Assembly: GCA_913009825.1 (NCBI GenBank)
Contig: CAJVYQ010000003.1
Coordinates: 62,001 to 126,000, forward strand
From: an uncultured Deferribacteres bacterium
Lineage (GTDB): Bacteria; Zhuqueibacterota; JdFR-76; DREG01
DNA: 64,000 nt
Reading direction: 5' to 3'
The notes beneath the pieces were generated by a model that was given only the letters and a program-made list of their open reading frames with translations, made no database searches and was not told the DNA's origin. Shown in pieces: positions 16,382-26,124 of the stretch; the stretch's first letter is position 1, and every line of letters begins with the position of its first letter. The position numbers were made by a program, and so were the translations under genes.

Positions 16382-17149
16382 CTATGGATTCACCTCTTTC
16401 GGTGATTTCCTCTTCAACAAATACCATGCCCACAAGATACCCGTTATCACAAGAATAACACTGATGATTTGCGCCATACTCATCCAGCCCCATAAAATCT
16501 TCGGCGTCAACCGCCAGAACTCGGCGATGAAACGTTCAACCCCGTAGAAAACAGCCATGCCGCTAAGCATCAGACCCGGCGGGTGATTCTTTTTCCGCAA
16601 GTTCCACAAAATGGCAAACAGAGTCACCGCCATCAGGCTTTCATAAACCGGCGTAGGATGAACCGGAACATTTGTGGGCACCAGACCGTTTGGAAACGCC
16701 ATGGCCCAGGGCAAATCGGAAGGCGGACCGTAATCACCGTCTCCGGAAAGGAAGCAACCGATCCGGCCGATACCGTAGCCCAGCAAAAGCAGCGGGGCAA
16801 TCATGTCGGCGATTTTCAGGTTCGGTCTCGGGATTTTATGGATCTGCCAGACAACGCCTAAAAAACCGCCAAACAGACCGCCGTAAAAGGTCAGTCCGCT
16901 GCCGGTGAAAATCATGCCCAGCGGATCCAGAAAAAATTCATGCAGATGTTCAATAATAAAATAGACTCTGGCGCCGACGATCCCGCCGATTGCCGCCCAG
17001 GTGACAACAGAGAAAGCCCAATCGCTTTCGTAGCCGTTGCGTTTAAATTCCCGCGTTAGAAACCAGAGGCAGCTCAAAAATGCGAGAACAAGCATAAGTC
17101 CGTAGCTACCCACTTTGAAGGGACCAAGTTTGAATAGGATGGGAATCAT
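16382..17149 (-). CDS. lgt: Prolipoprotein diacylglyceryl transferase
   Basis: A 255-aa multi-pass membrane protein. The Lgt signature region GYGIGRIGCFLSGDGDYG and the TGSGLTFYGGLFGGF segment are diagnostic, and HPTPVYESL is the conserved periplasmic region. It transfers diacylglycerol from phosphatidylglycerol to the lipobox cysteine of prelipoproteins, the first step in lipoprotein maturation. Several lipoproteins in the window would be its substrates. It is the last gene of the long minus-strand block but is separated from the ATPase by about 330 bp, so it is probably independently expressed. Confidence 0.95.
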   Translation of the reverse strand: MIPILFKLGPFKVGSYGLMLVLAFLSCLWFLTREFKRNGYESDWAFSVVTWAAIGGIVGARVYFIIEHLHEFFLDPLGMIFTGSGLTFYGGLFGGFLGVVWQIHKIPRPNLKIADMIAPLLLLGYGIGRIGCFLSGDGDYGPPSDLPWAMAFPNGLVPTNVPVHPTPVYESLMAVTLFAILWNLRKKNHPPGLMLSGMAVFYGVERFIAEFWRLTPKILWGWMSMAQIISVILVITGILWAWYLLKRKSPKEVNP

Positions 17150-17481
17150 CTGTTTTCCTTACTTAACATTTTAAAATTCGGAAATTACCATCAATCTTTT
17201 CTTTTAATTTCCGACTTTCTCCGTTCAAAATCAAGTGGAATTATCGTAAGGAACTATTTATTTGGGGAAAAACAGAATATTCTGAAGGACTTAGAAAATA
17301 AAGAGGGAAAATAGAAAATGACCTTCTAAGAGAAGATCAGTTTCCGGTCTATTACAGAAAGATGATTTAATTAGCGTCTGTCCGAAAACCGGTAAAACTT
17401 GTCATTCCGAGCGGAGCAAAGCGAAGTAGAGGAATCTGTATGCCCACGATAAATCAGTAGGTTAAACAGATTTCTCTTGTT
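17150..17481. repeat. Intergenic region with a dispersed repeat
   Basis: No gene seen. From about 17370 the phrase ttagcgtctgtccgaaaac followed by gtcattccgagcggagc matches a dispersed family also found near 47150-47250 (inverted), 51870-52005 and 61500-61905. Confidence 0.5.
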
Positions 17482-19615
17482 TTATTTATCCTGACTCCGC
17501 AGCATGCGCAGCCCGTTGCCGATGACGGCAAATTCGCTTAATTCATGTCCCAATACGGCTATGGGCAGGGTGAAGACCCCGCTAACTGCGCCGATGACCA
17601 GCCCGCCAATCACCACCGCCGAAAGGAATAGATTTTGTTTTACCACCTTTTGATTGCGGCGGGCCAATTTCAAGGCGTACACCAGCTTTTCCAGGTCGTC
17701 TGCCATTAGCACCACATCGGCGGTTTCCAGCGCCACATCGGTGCCGGCGGCGCCCATTGCCACGCCAACGGTGGCTTCTGCTAATGCCGGGGCGTCATTT
17801 ATTCCATCGCCCACCATTACCACGTGGCCAACTGTTTGCGAAAGTTGACGAACTGCGGCCGCTTTGTCCTCCGGCTTCAATTCGGCAAAAACCAAATCCA
17901 GTTCCAGTTCCCGAGCAATGGCCTCGGCGGTGCGCCTATTGTCGTCGGTAAGCATGGCAATCTGTTTAATGCCGATGCGATGCAGTTGTTCAATGGCCTT
18001 TCTGGCGTTGGCCCGCAGTTGATCACGGATGGCAATGACACCCAGCACCGATTTCTCCGAGCCTGCCAGAACCACGGTCTTGCCTTCCTGTTGCAGGCGT
18101 TCGATGGTGCCGTATATTCCGTCCGGCGCCTGCGGGAACTGTTCTTCAAACAGAGCCGGGCTACCGACAAAGTGCCATCGTCCGTCAATCAGAGCCCGCG
18201 CGCCGGAGCCGGTAAGCGATTGAAATTCATGCGGACGGGAAAAGGCCGTTTGCTTTTCCCGGGCAAGGCCGACAATGGCCCGCGCCAGGGGGTGTTCACT
18301 GCCGCTTTCCACAGCCGCGGCCAGTTGCAAAATTTCATCCGCAGACGGCGTTTGAGCAGATTGGTTGGCCGGCAGAACGTCAGTCACAACCGGTTCGCCG
18401 CTGGTCAGGGTGCCGGTTTTATCCAGCGCCGCTACAGTCACTTTGGCCAGTTCTTCAGCATAAACCCCGCCTTTGATGAGCACACCTTTACGGGCGGCAG
18501 TACCTAATGTGGCCACCAGGGTGATAGGAATAGAGATCACCAGGGCGCAGGGAGCGGCGGCGACAATAAACACTGTGGCGCGGATAATCCAGGTGGACCA
18601 GGTAGCGTCAGACAGTAGCGGAGGCAGGATAGCAATTAGAATTCCGGTGAGCAAAACCGGCCGGGCTGTAGCGTTTACCGAAGCGCTCGATGAAGCGCTG
18701 GCTTTTTCCCTTGCGCTCCTGGGCTTCCTCCACCATTTGAATGATCCGTGAAAGGGTGTTGTCCGCAAAAGTTTTAGTAGCACAGGCTTCCAACATCCCC
18801 TCGCCGTTTATGCTGCCGGCAAATACCTGGCTGCCGGGTACTTTTTCCACCGGCATGCTTTCGCCGGTGATTGGCGATTCATTAACGCTGCTGGAACCTA
18901 CCGTTATTTCACCGTCCGCAGGCATGGCCTGGCCGGGTTTGACAATAAAAATGTCGCCCACCCGTATGTCTTCCACCGGAATTTCCTCTTCCGATCCGTT
19001 GCGCTTCACCAGGGCAAATTTTGGCGCCAGATCCATCAGGGCTTTGATGGCGGAGCGGGTTTTTTCCTCGGTGTAACCCTCAACCGCTTCCGAGATGGAA
19101 TAGAGAAACACCAGCATGACACCCTCCGCCGCCTGCCCCAAAATGGTCGCCACCACAGCCGCGGTTGCCATCAAAAATTCGATACCGATTTCCCGTTCGA
19201 AAAGCAATTCTTCGATGGCTTCACGACCAAAATAGTAACCACCGATTGAAATAGCTGCCAGATAAATGCCCAACTGGACTGCCGCGGGCAGACCCGCGTA
19301 GCCCAGCAGCCAGCCGGCTAGCAGCAAAACACCGGAGAGAACAGAAGTAATCACCTTGGGGTTACGCCAGGGCTTGGGCGCCGAGGGTAGTGCGTGACCC
19401 GTAACCGCCGGAAAGCCCAGGGATCCTAATTTTTCCTTCAAATCCCCGGCACCGGTTTTTTCCGCATCATAGGAAATTTCCACCTTCGCCGATTTGGGAT
19501 AAATTTTCAGATCCTTTATACCTGAATGGTCTTTAAGGCCGCGCTCAATAACGGCTGCCTCGTGCTCACAATCCAGGTTGGCGACGCGAAGTGTTAAATT
19601 TTCCTTTGTTCCCAT
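17482..19615 (-). pseudogene. P1B-type heavy-metal ATPase, split by a single-base frameshift
   Basis: The N-terminal frame (19615 down to about 18660) has an HMA domain with a Cys-Glu motif (NLDCEHEAAVIERG), membrane segments and the actuator motif ITGESMPVEK. The second frame (to 17482) has the metal-site AAAPCALVIS, the phosphorylation motif DKTGTLTSGE, GDGINDAPALAEA and GHELSEFAV. The shift falls near 18655-18665 in a CCGGCCGG tract: removing one base joins SPA to VLLTGILIA. Together the parts make a full-length exporter of about 700 aa. The DCxxE HMA motif and APC site suggest Zn/Cd rather than Cu, which is inference. It is either a true frameshift or a sequence error. Confidence 0.85.
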
Positions 19616-19641
19616 TATATTTTCCTTTTCTATTTTACAAT

Positions 19642-19826
19642 TTAACCATGAAACCGCAATAACCGCAGTGCACTTGCCACCACCACCAAAGTGCTGCTTT
19701 CGTGAAAAATTATGGAAATACCAACCGTGCCATTGGCCATGGCAGGTGCATCATTATTTTTGCAGACAGTCACGAATTGCAGCCACTTTTTATTCCGGGA
19801 ACAACCCGGCTTTGAATTCCGTAATA
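19642..19826 (-). pseudogene. Remnant of a P-type ATPase C-terminus
   Basis: The minus-strand translation contains NDAPAMANGTVGISIIFHES followed by STLVVVASALRLLRF. This matches two parts of the intact ATPase at 26387-28729 (NDAPAMANATVGIAMG and SVAIIFHEGSTLAVVANALRLL) with the roughly 70 residues between them deleted. Further upstream another frame reads EFKAGLFPE, also like that ATPase. The fragment has no start and cannot make an enzyme. It indicates a lost paralog of the intact pump. Confidence 0.8.
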
Positions 19827-19882
19827 CCAACCTGACGCCGAACGGCCGCAGAGGCTCCGGGACGCAAGTTTTCTTACTTTTA

Positions 19883-19999
19883 CCTGAATTGAGCGATTCT
19901 TTTGTTTTTAAGTTTGTTACTGTTACCAAACGGGTTGATGGTTTTAGTGTGAATTCTGTTGGCGATTCAGCGAATCGCCCTACAATCGCTCAATTCAGG
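19883..19999. mobile_element. 117-bp MITE with CCTGAATTGAGCGATT ends
   Basis: The ends CCTGAATTGAGCGATT and AATCGCTCAATTCAGG are perfect inverted repeats. The flanks carry a 5-bp duplication TTTTA (19878-19882 and 20000-20004). An inner palindrome GGCGATTCAGCGAATCGCC lies near 19969-19987. The right duplication includes the stop codon of the HflK-like gene (20002-20004). Confidence 0.8.
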
Positions 20000-20001
20000 T
20001 T

Positions 20002-21144
20002 TTACTTATTTTCCAAAAAGCGCAAATTTACCTTGCCCCTGGTGTTGGAATCGAGGATGTAGATTTTCACTTTCTTTAGAATCTTCTCCATGGTTTCCAG
20101 GTACAACCGTTCCCGGGTCACATCAGAGGAAGCGCTGCCGCCGGTCTTGCGATACTCCGCCAGCATCTGCAGGAATCGCTGTGTTTCGCCCTGTGCCCGG
20201 TTGATTACTTCCGCCTCATATCCTTCTGCTTCACGAAGCGTGCGCTCGGCCTGCCCTTTGGCAGGCGGAATGAGACTGTTACGGTAGCCCTCGGCCTGGT
20301 TTATCGTGCGCGATTTATCCTCCCGCGCACTTGCCACATCGCGGAAAGCGCCTGCTACCTCTTCCGGAGGATACATCTTGTTGAGGTTTACGGTGACCAC
20401 CGACAACCCGGTTTTATATGCATCCAGCAGGCGCTGGGTTTCGGCCTGCACCATGCGCTGTATCGGCTCCTTGGCAATAGTGAGGATATCATCAACCAGC
20501 ATATTGCTTCCGATACGGGTAACGGCATAGCGCACCACTTGGTTGATAATCCTGTAGGGACGGGAGTCGACTCTAAAAAGATATTTAGCCGGATCGTTAA
20601 TACGATACTGGATAACCATTTGCACATCGACGATATTCTCATCGCCGGTGAGAATCTGAATTTTACCGGGCGATGAATGTACCCCGCGGTGTTCCGGCAA
20701 AAGCATGCCGATGCCTTCCCGCCGAATCTCCGCCACGTTCACCTTATCCACCTGCTGAAAAGGCCAGGGCAGGCGATAGTGCAAACCTTCGGTAATTCCT
20801 TCCTTTATTACCCGGCCAAACAGGCGCTCCACCGCTTCTTCGCCGGGGTTAACCATGTAGACCCCCGAGGCCAGGTACAGCGCCAGCAGCGCCAGCATAG
20901 TCAGCGCGGCAATACGGCGCGGCCGCAGATGCCCGAAAGCTTTCCGAAGGTCTTCTTTTATTTTAAACCTCTTACCCGCTTCCTGCAGTCTGGTAAAAAT
21001 GGTTGCGGTTTTCAAAAAAACTTTCTGCGCGTCTTTCCGGGCTCTCCGGCTCCAGTCGCCGAGCTTATGGAGATATTTCTCCCAATCAATGCCCTGCCGG
21101 GGCTTTTCCGGTTGAGGCTGCTTGTCATTTTGCTTATTGTCCAT
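20002..21144 (-). CDS. hflK-like: HflK-like SPFH (band 7) membrane protein
   Basis: A 380-aa protein: a charged cytoplasmic N-terminus of about 85 residues, one membrane segment (AALTMLALLALYLASGVYMV), then the SPFH domain with VNPGEEAVERLFGRV and GLHYRLPWPFQQVDKVNV. AEGYRNSLIPPAKGQAE and EVINRAQGE are HflK signatures. AGGAGG seven bases upstream selects the ATG at 21144. In E. coli HflK forms a large ring with HflC around the FtsH protease. Here it is the last of three consecutive SPFH genes, 14 bases after the HflC-like gene. Confidence 0.85.
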   Translation of the reverse strand: MDNKQNDKQPQPEKPRQGIDWEKYLHKLGDWSRRARKDAQKVFLKTATIFTRLQEAGKRFKIKEDLRKAFGHLRPRRIAALTMLALLALYLASGVYMVNPGEEAVERLFGRVIKEGITEGLHYRLPWPFQQVDKVNVAEIRREGIGMLLPEHRGVHSSPGKIQILTGDENIVDVQMVIQYRINDPAKYLFRVDSRPYRIINQVVRYAVTRIGSNMLVDDILTIAKEPIQRMVQAETQRLLDAYKTGLSVVTVNLNKMYPPEEVAGAFRDVASAREDKSRTINQAEGYRNSLIPPAKGQAERTLREAEGYEAEVINRAQGETQRFLQMLAEYRKTGGSASSDVTRERLYLETMEKILKKVKIYILDSNTRGKVNLRFLENK

Positions 21145-21158
21145 TCGCACACCTCCTT

Positions 21159-22040
21159 CTATTTCTGTTTTGCCCGTTGCAGGTATTTAAACAGCTCAGC
21201 GTCGGAAGGCAGGACGATGGTGGTCTTCTCATCGATGAGCTTTTCGTAGGCTTGCAGTGAGCGGGTAAATTCGTAGAACCTGGGATCCTTCCGGAAGGCA
21301 TCGGCATAGATTTTGATTGCCCGGGCATCCCCCTCACCTTTAATCTTCTCGGCTTTCTCGTAGGCAGCAGAAAGGATCAGGGTCTTCTCTTTGTCGGCGA
21401 TAGCACGAATCTTGGAAGACTCTTCGGTGCCTTCGGAGCGATACAGCCGTGCCATTTTCTCCCGTTCAGCCCTCATACGCTGGAACACACTTTGCTTATT
21501 TTTCTCGGGGAAATTAAGCACCTTCACCCGCACATCGGTTACCTGAACACCGTAATCGGCCAGTTTTTGGGCGGTTACCTCCTGCACCTGTGCCGTCATA
21601 TCCGGCAGTCTAAGGCTGTCTTCGTTTACATTTACTAAGTTACCCAGATTGTAACGACCCAGCGACACGCCCAACTCTGAAAACACTATATCGTTTAAGC
21701 GTTCCCGGGCGTTGGTGAAGGTCTTCAACGTCCTCATATAAACTACAGGATCCTGAATCCGCCAGGTGACAAAGCTCTCCACCATGACATTTTTCTTATC
21801 ACGAGTCAAAAATTCAGCATTCCTCGAGGTGTAGACCTTCAGACGATTATCGTAGCGCTGGACATTTTGAATGGGACTGGGCAGCTTCCAGCTTAATCCC
21901 GGCTGGGTAATTGCCCGCAGAGGTCGACCGAACTGGGTAACCACCGCATATTCGGTTTGATCCACGGTAAACAATATAGAATTGAGCACGATGATGGCAA
22001 AAACGACCACCATCAGTAAGATAGTTTTACTGATCTTCAT
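21159..22040 (-). CDS. hflC-like: HflC-like SPFH membrane protein
   Basis: A 293-aa protein with an N-terminal membrane anchor (TILLMVVVFAIIVLNSILF) and an SPFH domain starting VDQTEYAVVTQFGRPLRAI. RAEREKMARLYRSEGTEE and KIKGEGDARAIKIYADAF are HflC signatures. Its start overlaps the end of the CDF-SPFH fusion gene by four bases (ATGA type), so translation is coupled. It probably assembles with the HflK-like protein and, by gene order, with the fusion protein. No FtsH gene is in the window. Confidence 0.88.
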   Translation of the reverse strand: MKISKTILLMVVVFAIIVLNSILFTVDQTEYAVVTQFGRPLRAITQPGLSWKLPSPIQNVQRYDNRLKVYTSRNAEFLTRDKKNVMVESFVTWRIQDPVVYMRTLKTFTNARERLNDIVFSELGVSLGRYNLGNLVNVNEDSLRLPDMTAQVQEVTAQKLADYGVQVTDVRVKVLNFPEKNKQSVFQRMRAEREKMARLYRSEGTEESSKIRAIADKEKTLILSAAYEKAEKIKGEGDARAIKIYADAFRKDPRFYEFTRSLQAYEKLIDEKTTIVLPSDAELFKYLQRAKQK

Positions 22041-23593
22041 GGCTTCTTCACCTCCTTTATAAATTTGTCACTAATCTTCCCTTTTAAAAACCACAACTCG
22101 GTATTTTCCACCTGCACCTTTTCATCGACGATCAGTTTATTGACGTTGACCAGGATTTTTTCCAATGCCTCAATGTAAAGGCGTTTTTCGGTGATAGCGC
22201 GACTCTTCCGGTATTCCCGCAGCTTGCTGAGAAATCTCCGGGCGTCGCCGGTAGCAGTGTGAATCTTTTTTCCCCGGTAGGCTAAGGCTTGCTCAACCTG
22301 CTTCTGCGCCTCGCCGCGGGCTTTGGGGACGACCTCCGATTGATACCCCAGCGCCTCGTTGATATAGGTGTTTTTATCCTCGCGCGCGCTGGCTACATCA
22401 CGGAAGGCTTCCATCACATCGCCCGGCGGGATATCTTTGGTTAGTTGAACCGTGAGCAGTTGAATCCCGGATTTCTGCCGGTTCAAGGCATCCTGGGCAA
22501 TTTGTTTCGCCCTCTCCTGGATCCGGTTCTTACCTACGGTGATGATAAAATCGACAGAATTTTGATTAATCTGGTTGCGCAGAGCTGACTCCACCGTACT
22601 GCGCACTAATTCTTCAGGATCCGATAGATTATAGATGAATGAAAAGGCATCTTTGACCCGGTAGTGGACCACTGCTTCAATTTCGATGAGATTCTCGTCG
22701 CCGGTAAGCATCAGGGAGGTTGGAACCTTCTCCATACGCACATCGGTTACTCCTATCCGGTTTACCGATTCAAAGGGCCACGGCAGCCGGTAGTGAAGTC
22801 CTGCCTGCACCTGGCGAACAGGTTCACCAAAACGCTTGACGATGGCCTCCTCGTTCCAGCGCACCGTGTACACACCGGAGGCAAAATAGACGATCACCGC
22901 CAGGATAATTCCGGCAACGGCAAAACGCCGAAACCAGCGCAGGATTTTTTCCAAATAAACTTCTCCGTCTTTATGGGCGAGGTCCAGAAAACCTCCGCGG
23001 CGCAACGCTTTAACGGCATTACCGAGTACTTCCAGCCCATTGCCTAAAATCAAGAGAACGATAATAGCCGCTGCAATCTTATCCAGGGTGGTAAAACCCA
23101 TGATATAGCCCACCAGCGCCGCCACTACCACTATGGAGCTGTACATGTCAACCCGGGCGTGGGTGCCATTGGCAATGAGGCTGGGGGAATTGGTCTCGCG
23201 CCCCACGAAAATCTGGTAGCGCGACATAAAATAGGTGATGGCAATAGATGCCAGCGAAATTGTCGCCACCAGCGGAACATTGCTCAATTCCTCAGCGCCC
23301 CTTGCCAGCACCTCGCGCACAATTTCGATACCCACATAAAAAATGAATCCGGACACAATCATGGCAATGATGTTCTCGATACGGCTGATGCCCCGTGTGT
23401 CGGCGGTGTTTTCCCGGCGGGCCAGAAATAACCCCGCCAATACCACCCCGGAGGGGATGAGATCCGAAAAGGAATGCCAGGCCGAAGCTTTTAGCGCTAT
23501 ACTGCCGGACAGGGAAGACAGGAAAAATTTAAGGGCTATCAGCAGCAGGTTAGCCGCAATGGCAATTAAAACCGTTTTTTCTTTGCGATTCAT
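22037..23593 (-). CDS. Fusion of a cation diffusion facilitator and an HflK-like SPFH domain
   Basis: A 518-aa protein. Residues 1-200 form a CDF-type transporter membrane domain with both metal-site pairs visible: H40/D44 (AWHSFSDLI) and H145/D149 (GTHARVDMYSS). The usual cytoplasmic CDF dimer domain is absent. After residue 215 comes a second membrane segment and a complete HflK-type SPFH domain (EEAIVKRFGEPVRQVQAGLH, DVASAREDKNTYINEALGYQ). The start overlaps the parvulin gene by four bases and its end overlaps the HflC-like start by four bases. Metal export by a channel held in an SPFH ring is a reasonable inference; the actual function is unknown. I am confident in both halves and in the continuous frame. 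Confidence 0.88.
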   Translation of the reverse strand: MNRKEKTVLIAIAANLLLIALKFFLSSLSGSIALKASAWHSFSDLIPSGVVLAGLFLARRENTADTRGISRIENIIAMIVSGFIFYVGIEIVREVLARGAEELSNVPLVATISLASIAITYFMSRYQIFVGRETNSPSLIANGTHARVDMYSSIVVVAALVGYIMGFTTLDKIAAAIIVLLILGNGLEVLGNAVKALRRGGFLDLAHKDGEVYLEKILRWFRRFAVAGIILAVIVYFASGVYTVRWNEEAIVKRFGEPVRQVQAGLHYRLPWPFESVNRIGVTDVRMEKVPTSLMLTGDENLIEIEAVVHYRVKDAFSFIYNLSDPEELVRSTVESALRNQINQNSVDFIITVGKNRIQERAKQIAQDALNRQKSGIQLLTVQLTKDIPPGDVMEAFRDVASAREDKNTYINEALGYQSEVVPKARGEAQKQVEQALAYRGKKIHTATGDARRFLSKLREYRKSRAITEKRLYIEALEKILVNVNKLIVDEKVQVENTELWFLKGKISDKFIKEVKKP

Positions 23594-25482
23594 CTCGTAC
23601 TCACCTCCTTCTGTTTTTTAATTAAAGATTCCAATACTTGATCATAAATCACTAGGTTGGACCGGTCGATCATATCGTTATACATCCCGGCAGTTAAATC
23701 GTTATGCTTTTTAAGTTTGAGGTCTTCTTTCAGATGGTCTTTCATCTCCTCATAAGATCGTTGCCGCGGTTCCTGTTTTTCCCTTATTTTCACAATTAGA
23801 TAGTCATGCCCCATGGAAAACGGCTCTGTCATTTCTCCTGCTTTTAAGTCCATGAATTTCTCATGTAAGGCATGGTTTAACATTTCGTAATAAGGATTGC
23901 CGGTTTCCCTGATCCAGAAATCCAGTTTACCGCTATTCCGGGCTGTAAGCGGGTCCTCGGAGTACTGCCCGGCGACCTCTTCGAAGGGCATTCCTTTTTT
24001 AAAGAAGCCGGATTTTAGTTTGTCGTAAGCCTCTTGAATTTTTTCTTTCGCCTTTTTGTCTTCATCTTCATTCTGTCCCCCGCGCACCACAATAATGTTA
24101 ATCTTCACCTGCGGCTGTGTTTTAAAACGCTCTCTATTCTGCTCGTAAAATTCCTTCACTTCCTCCTCGCTCACTGCCAATTTTTGATCCACCTCCTCTC
24201 GATGCAGGGTCTGCTTCAGGATATCCTCCCGCACATGCTCGATCTCCTCTTTTTTTTGGGCGTTGAGCATACGGTCGTAAGAGTCCTCCAACAATAACAG
24301 ACGCTCGATCATCCGGTTCACTAACTTCACCCGCTGGTCATAGCTGCGGTACTTTTCCTGTTCTGCGGGTGGCAGCTCATTGAATTCCTGGTAGAAATCA
24401 GCTAATGTGAAGCGGCGGCCATGCAGGGTAAACAAAGTCTTATTCTTATTTTCTTCGTACAATTTCTTTTCCCGTTCATCCATCAAAAAGCGGCGAATCA
24501 TGCCTTGCACTGTTTCAAAAGGGAGATAGGAAGCAGGTATTTTTTCCTTTAACCGGACTATAAAATATTTTCCGTTTTCCTGAATGGGTTTGCTGAATTC
24601 ACCCGGGTTCAACGAGGTGATTGCCCTTTCGAATGCCTCCCCGCGCATCCCGCTTCGATATTCCATAGTGGCTATGGTGCGGTCCCGGTCAAACATTTCT
24701 GCTATTATCTAAAAACTTTCACCGGATCCTAATTTAGCCCGGGCTCTTTGCGCCTGCTCTTGCGCTTTTGCAGTGGTATCGGCGATCTCAATCTGTTCGA
24801 TCACCCATCTTTCCGGCTCACGATAGGTTTCCTTATCCTTCTCATAAGCCTCCCGCACTTCATCCCCGGCAGGTTCCGGCACGCGCAGAATCTCGTAGTT
24901 TTTAGTAATAGTTGCTGCATTCTTTAACTCTTGAACATAACCCGCGACATATTCGCCTTCTTTTTGCGATTCCAGAATGTTTTTGATTTCTTCGCGCACT
25001 TCATACAACGGCTTGTTTCCGAAGCGATTGCGGTTCTCATCATAGTATTTCTGGATATCCGTCTCACTTACCGGAATTTTATCTTTCTCATGCATTTCGG
25101 TGTGTAGCTGCTGAAGTGTTAATTGATCCTCGAGGTGCTTGAAAGCATGACGGATGTTGCCGCGATTGTCCAGTTGCTTTTCCTTGATCTTGCGTTTAAC
25201 CATATCGTCCAGCACCAGCTCCCGGATGAGGCCGCGATAGACTTCTTTCTCCTTCGGAAGCTGATCCTTAAGCGCTGCCAGGGAATCGCCTGCCGGCACC
25301 TTTAGTCCTTCAGTGCGCTGTTCCAGGTAATTCTCCAAATCATTTACCGTAATCTCACCGTTGTCATAAGTTGCCACAGTATCCGGATTGGGGGGCGTTT
25401 TTTTCTTGCCGCCACAGCCAAATAGAATGACCGTTAGTGAAATGACACAAACCCATTTGAGCCCGGAATAATTATGTACCAT
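23590..25482 (-). pseudogene. Double-parvulin (SurA/PpiC-like) lipoprotein interrupted by an in-frame amber codon
   Basis: The minus strand encodes a lipoprotein signal (VCVISLTVILFGCGG), helical SurA-like segments and two parvulin-type PPIase domains. The stop TAG at 24709-24711 sits in the first PPIase domain: the frame reads GESF-stop-IIAEMFDRDRT and continues without any shift to 23590, about 630 codons in all. The residue expected at the stop is Glu or Gln. A downstream ATG at 24696 could restart translation, but the product would lack the signal peptide. Either the gene is newly inactivated, there is read-through, or the base is a sequence error. It would serve as a periplasmic chaperone for outer-membrane proteins. 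Confidence 0.85.
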
Positions 25483-25495
25483 TTTTATTCCCTGT

Positions 25496-26083
25496 TTATT
25501 TTATTACACCGTCTTGTTTTTTCATATCCATTTTTATCCGTTCAATTTCCTCTTTTATCTGGGGGGCCGTCTCGCCCCGGGGTTCCAGCGATAAAAATTT
25601 CTGAAAATACTGCAGAGCTTTTTGATTGTTTTTAAGATTAAACCGGTTCAGCACTCCCAATTGCAGCCACGCTTCGCCGTATTCCGGAAAACTTTTCGTT
25701 GCCCGGTTCAGCGCTGCTAAAGCTTCATCAATTTGTCTGTTTTGCCGCAGCGCTATCCCCAGGTCAACCTGAGGTTCAGCTTCCTGTGGTTTAAGCTGCA
25801 CGGCTTTTCTGAATATTTCCACGGCTTTTGCAAATTGTTGATTTTCAAGATAGGCATGGCCAAGTTTCATAATTAAAACATAATCGCCGGGATTGTTTTG
25901 CAATTGTGTTTCTAATTCTTTTATATCTCCCGCCGTACGGCTCGTTTGATTTGCACTGCCCCGGGGCGCATCGTCACGGGAATGAATGTGTTTGGGTTCT
26001 TCCAGAGAATTGACAAACGAATAAATTGTGTAAATAGTAAATAAACTGATGACAACGATAAAACTGATTTTTAATTTAGACAT
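25496..26083 (-). CDS. Membrane-anchored TPR protein with HIHSRDD motif (paralog A)
   Basis: A 195-aa protein with one N-terminal membrane segment (ISFIVVISLFTIYTIYSFV), then EEPKHIHSRDDAPRGS, then about three tetratricopeptide repeats (AVEIFRKAVQLKPQEAE, IDEALAALNRATKSFPEYGE, ALQYFQKFLSLEPRGE). The topology suggests an envelope-exposed scaffold. The HIHSRDD motif is shared exactly with the paralog at 36741-37313 and could bind metal. It lies 13 bases before the parvulin gene. Function unknown. Confidence 0.85.
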   Translation of the reverse strand: MSKLKISFIVVISLFTIYTIYSFVNSLEEPKHIHSRDDAPRGSANQTSRTAGDIKELETQLQNNPGDYVLIMKLGHAYLENQQFAKAVEIFRKAVQLKPQEAEPQVDLGIALRQNRQIDEALAALNRATKSFPEYGEAWLQLGVLNRFNLKNNQKALQYFQKFLSLEPRGETAPQIKEEIERIKMDMKKQDGVIK

Positions 26084-26124
26084 CGGAATTTCCTTGATTA
26101 TTGAAGTAAAAAATTTGTCTATTC

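Noticed and set aside
16276-16458. 60-codon plus-strand frame overlapping the lgt end
   Set aside because: It runs through the foldback element and antisense to lgt; no independent support.
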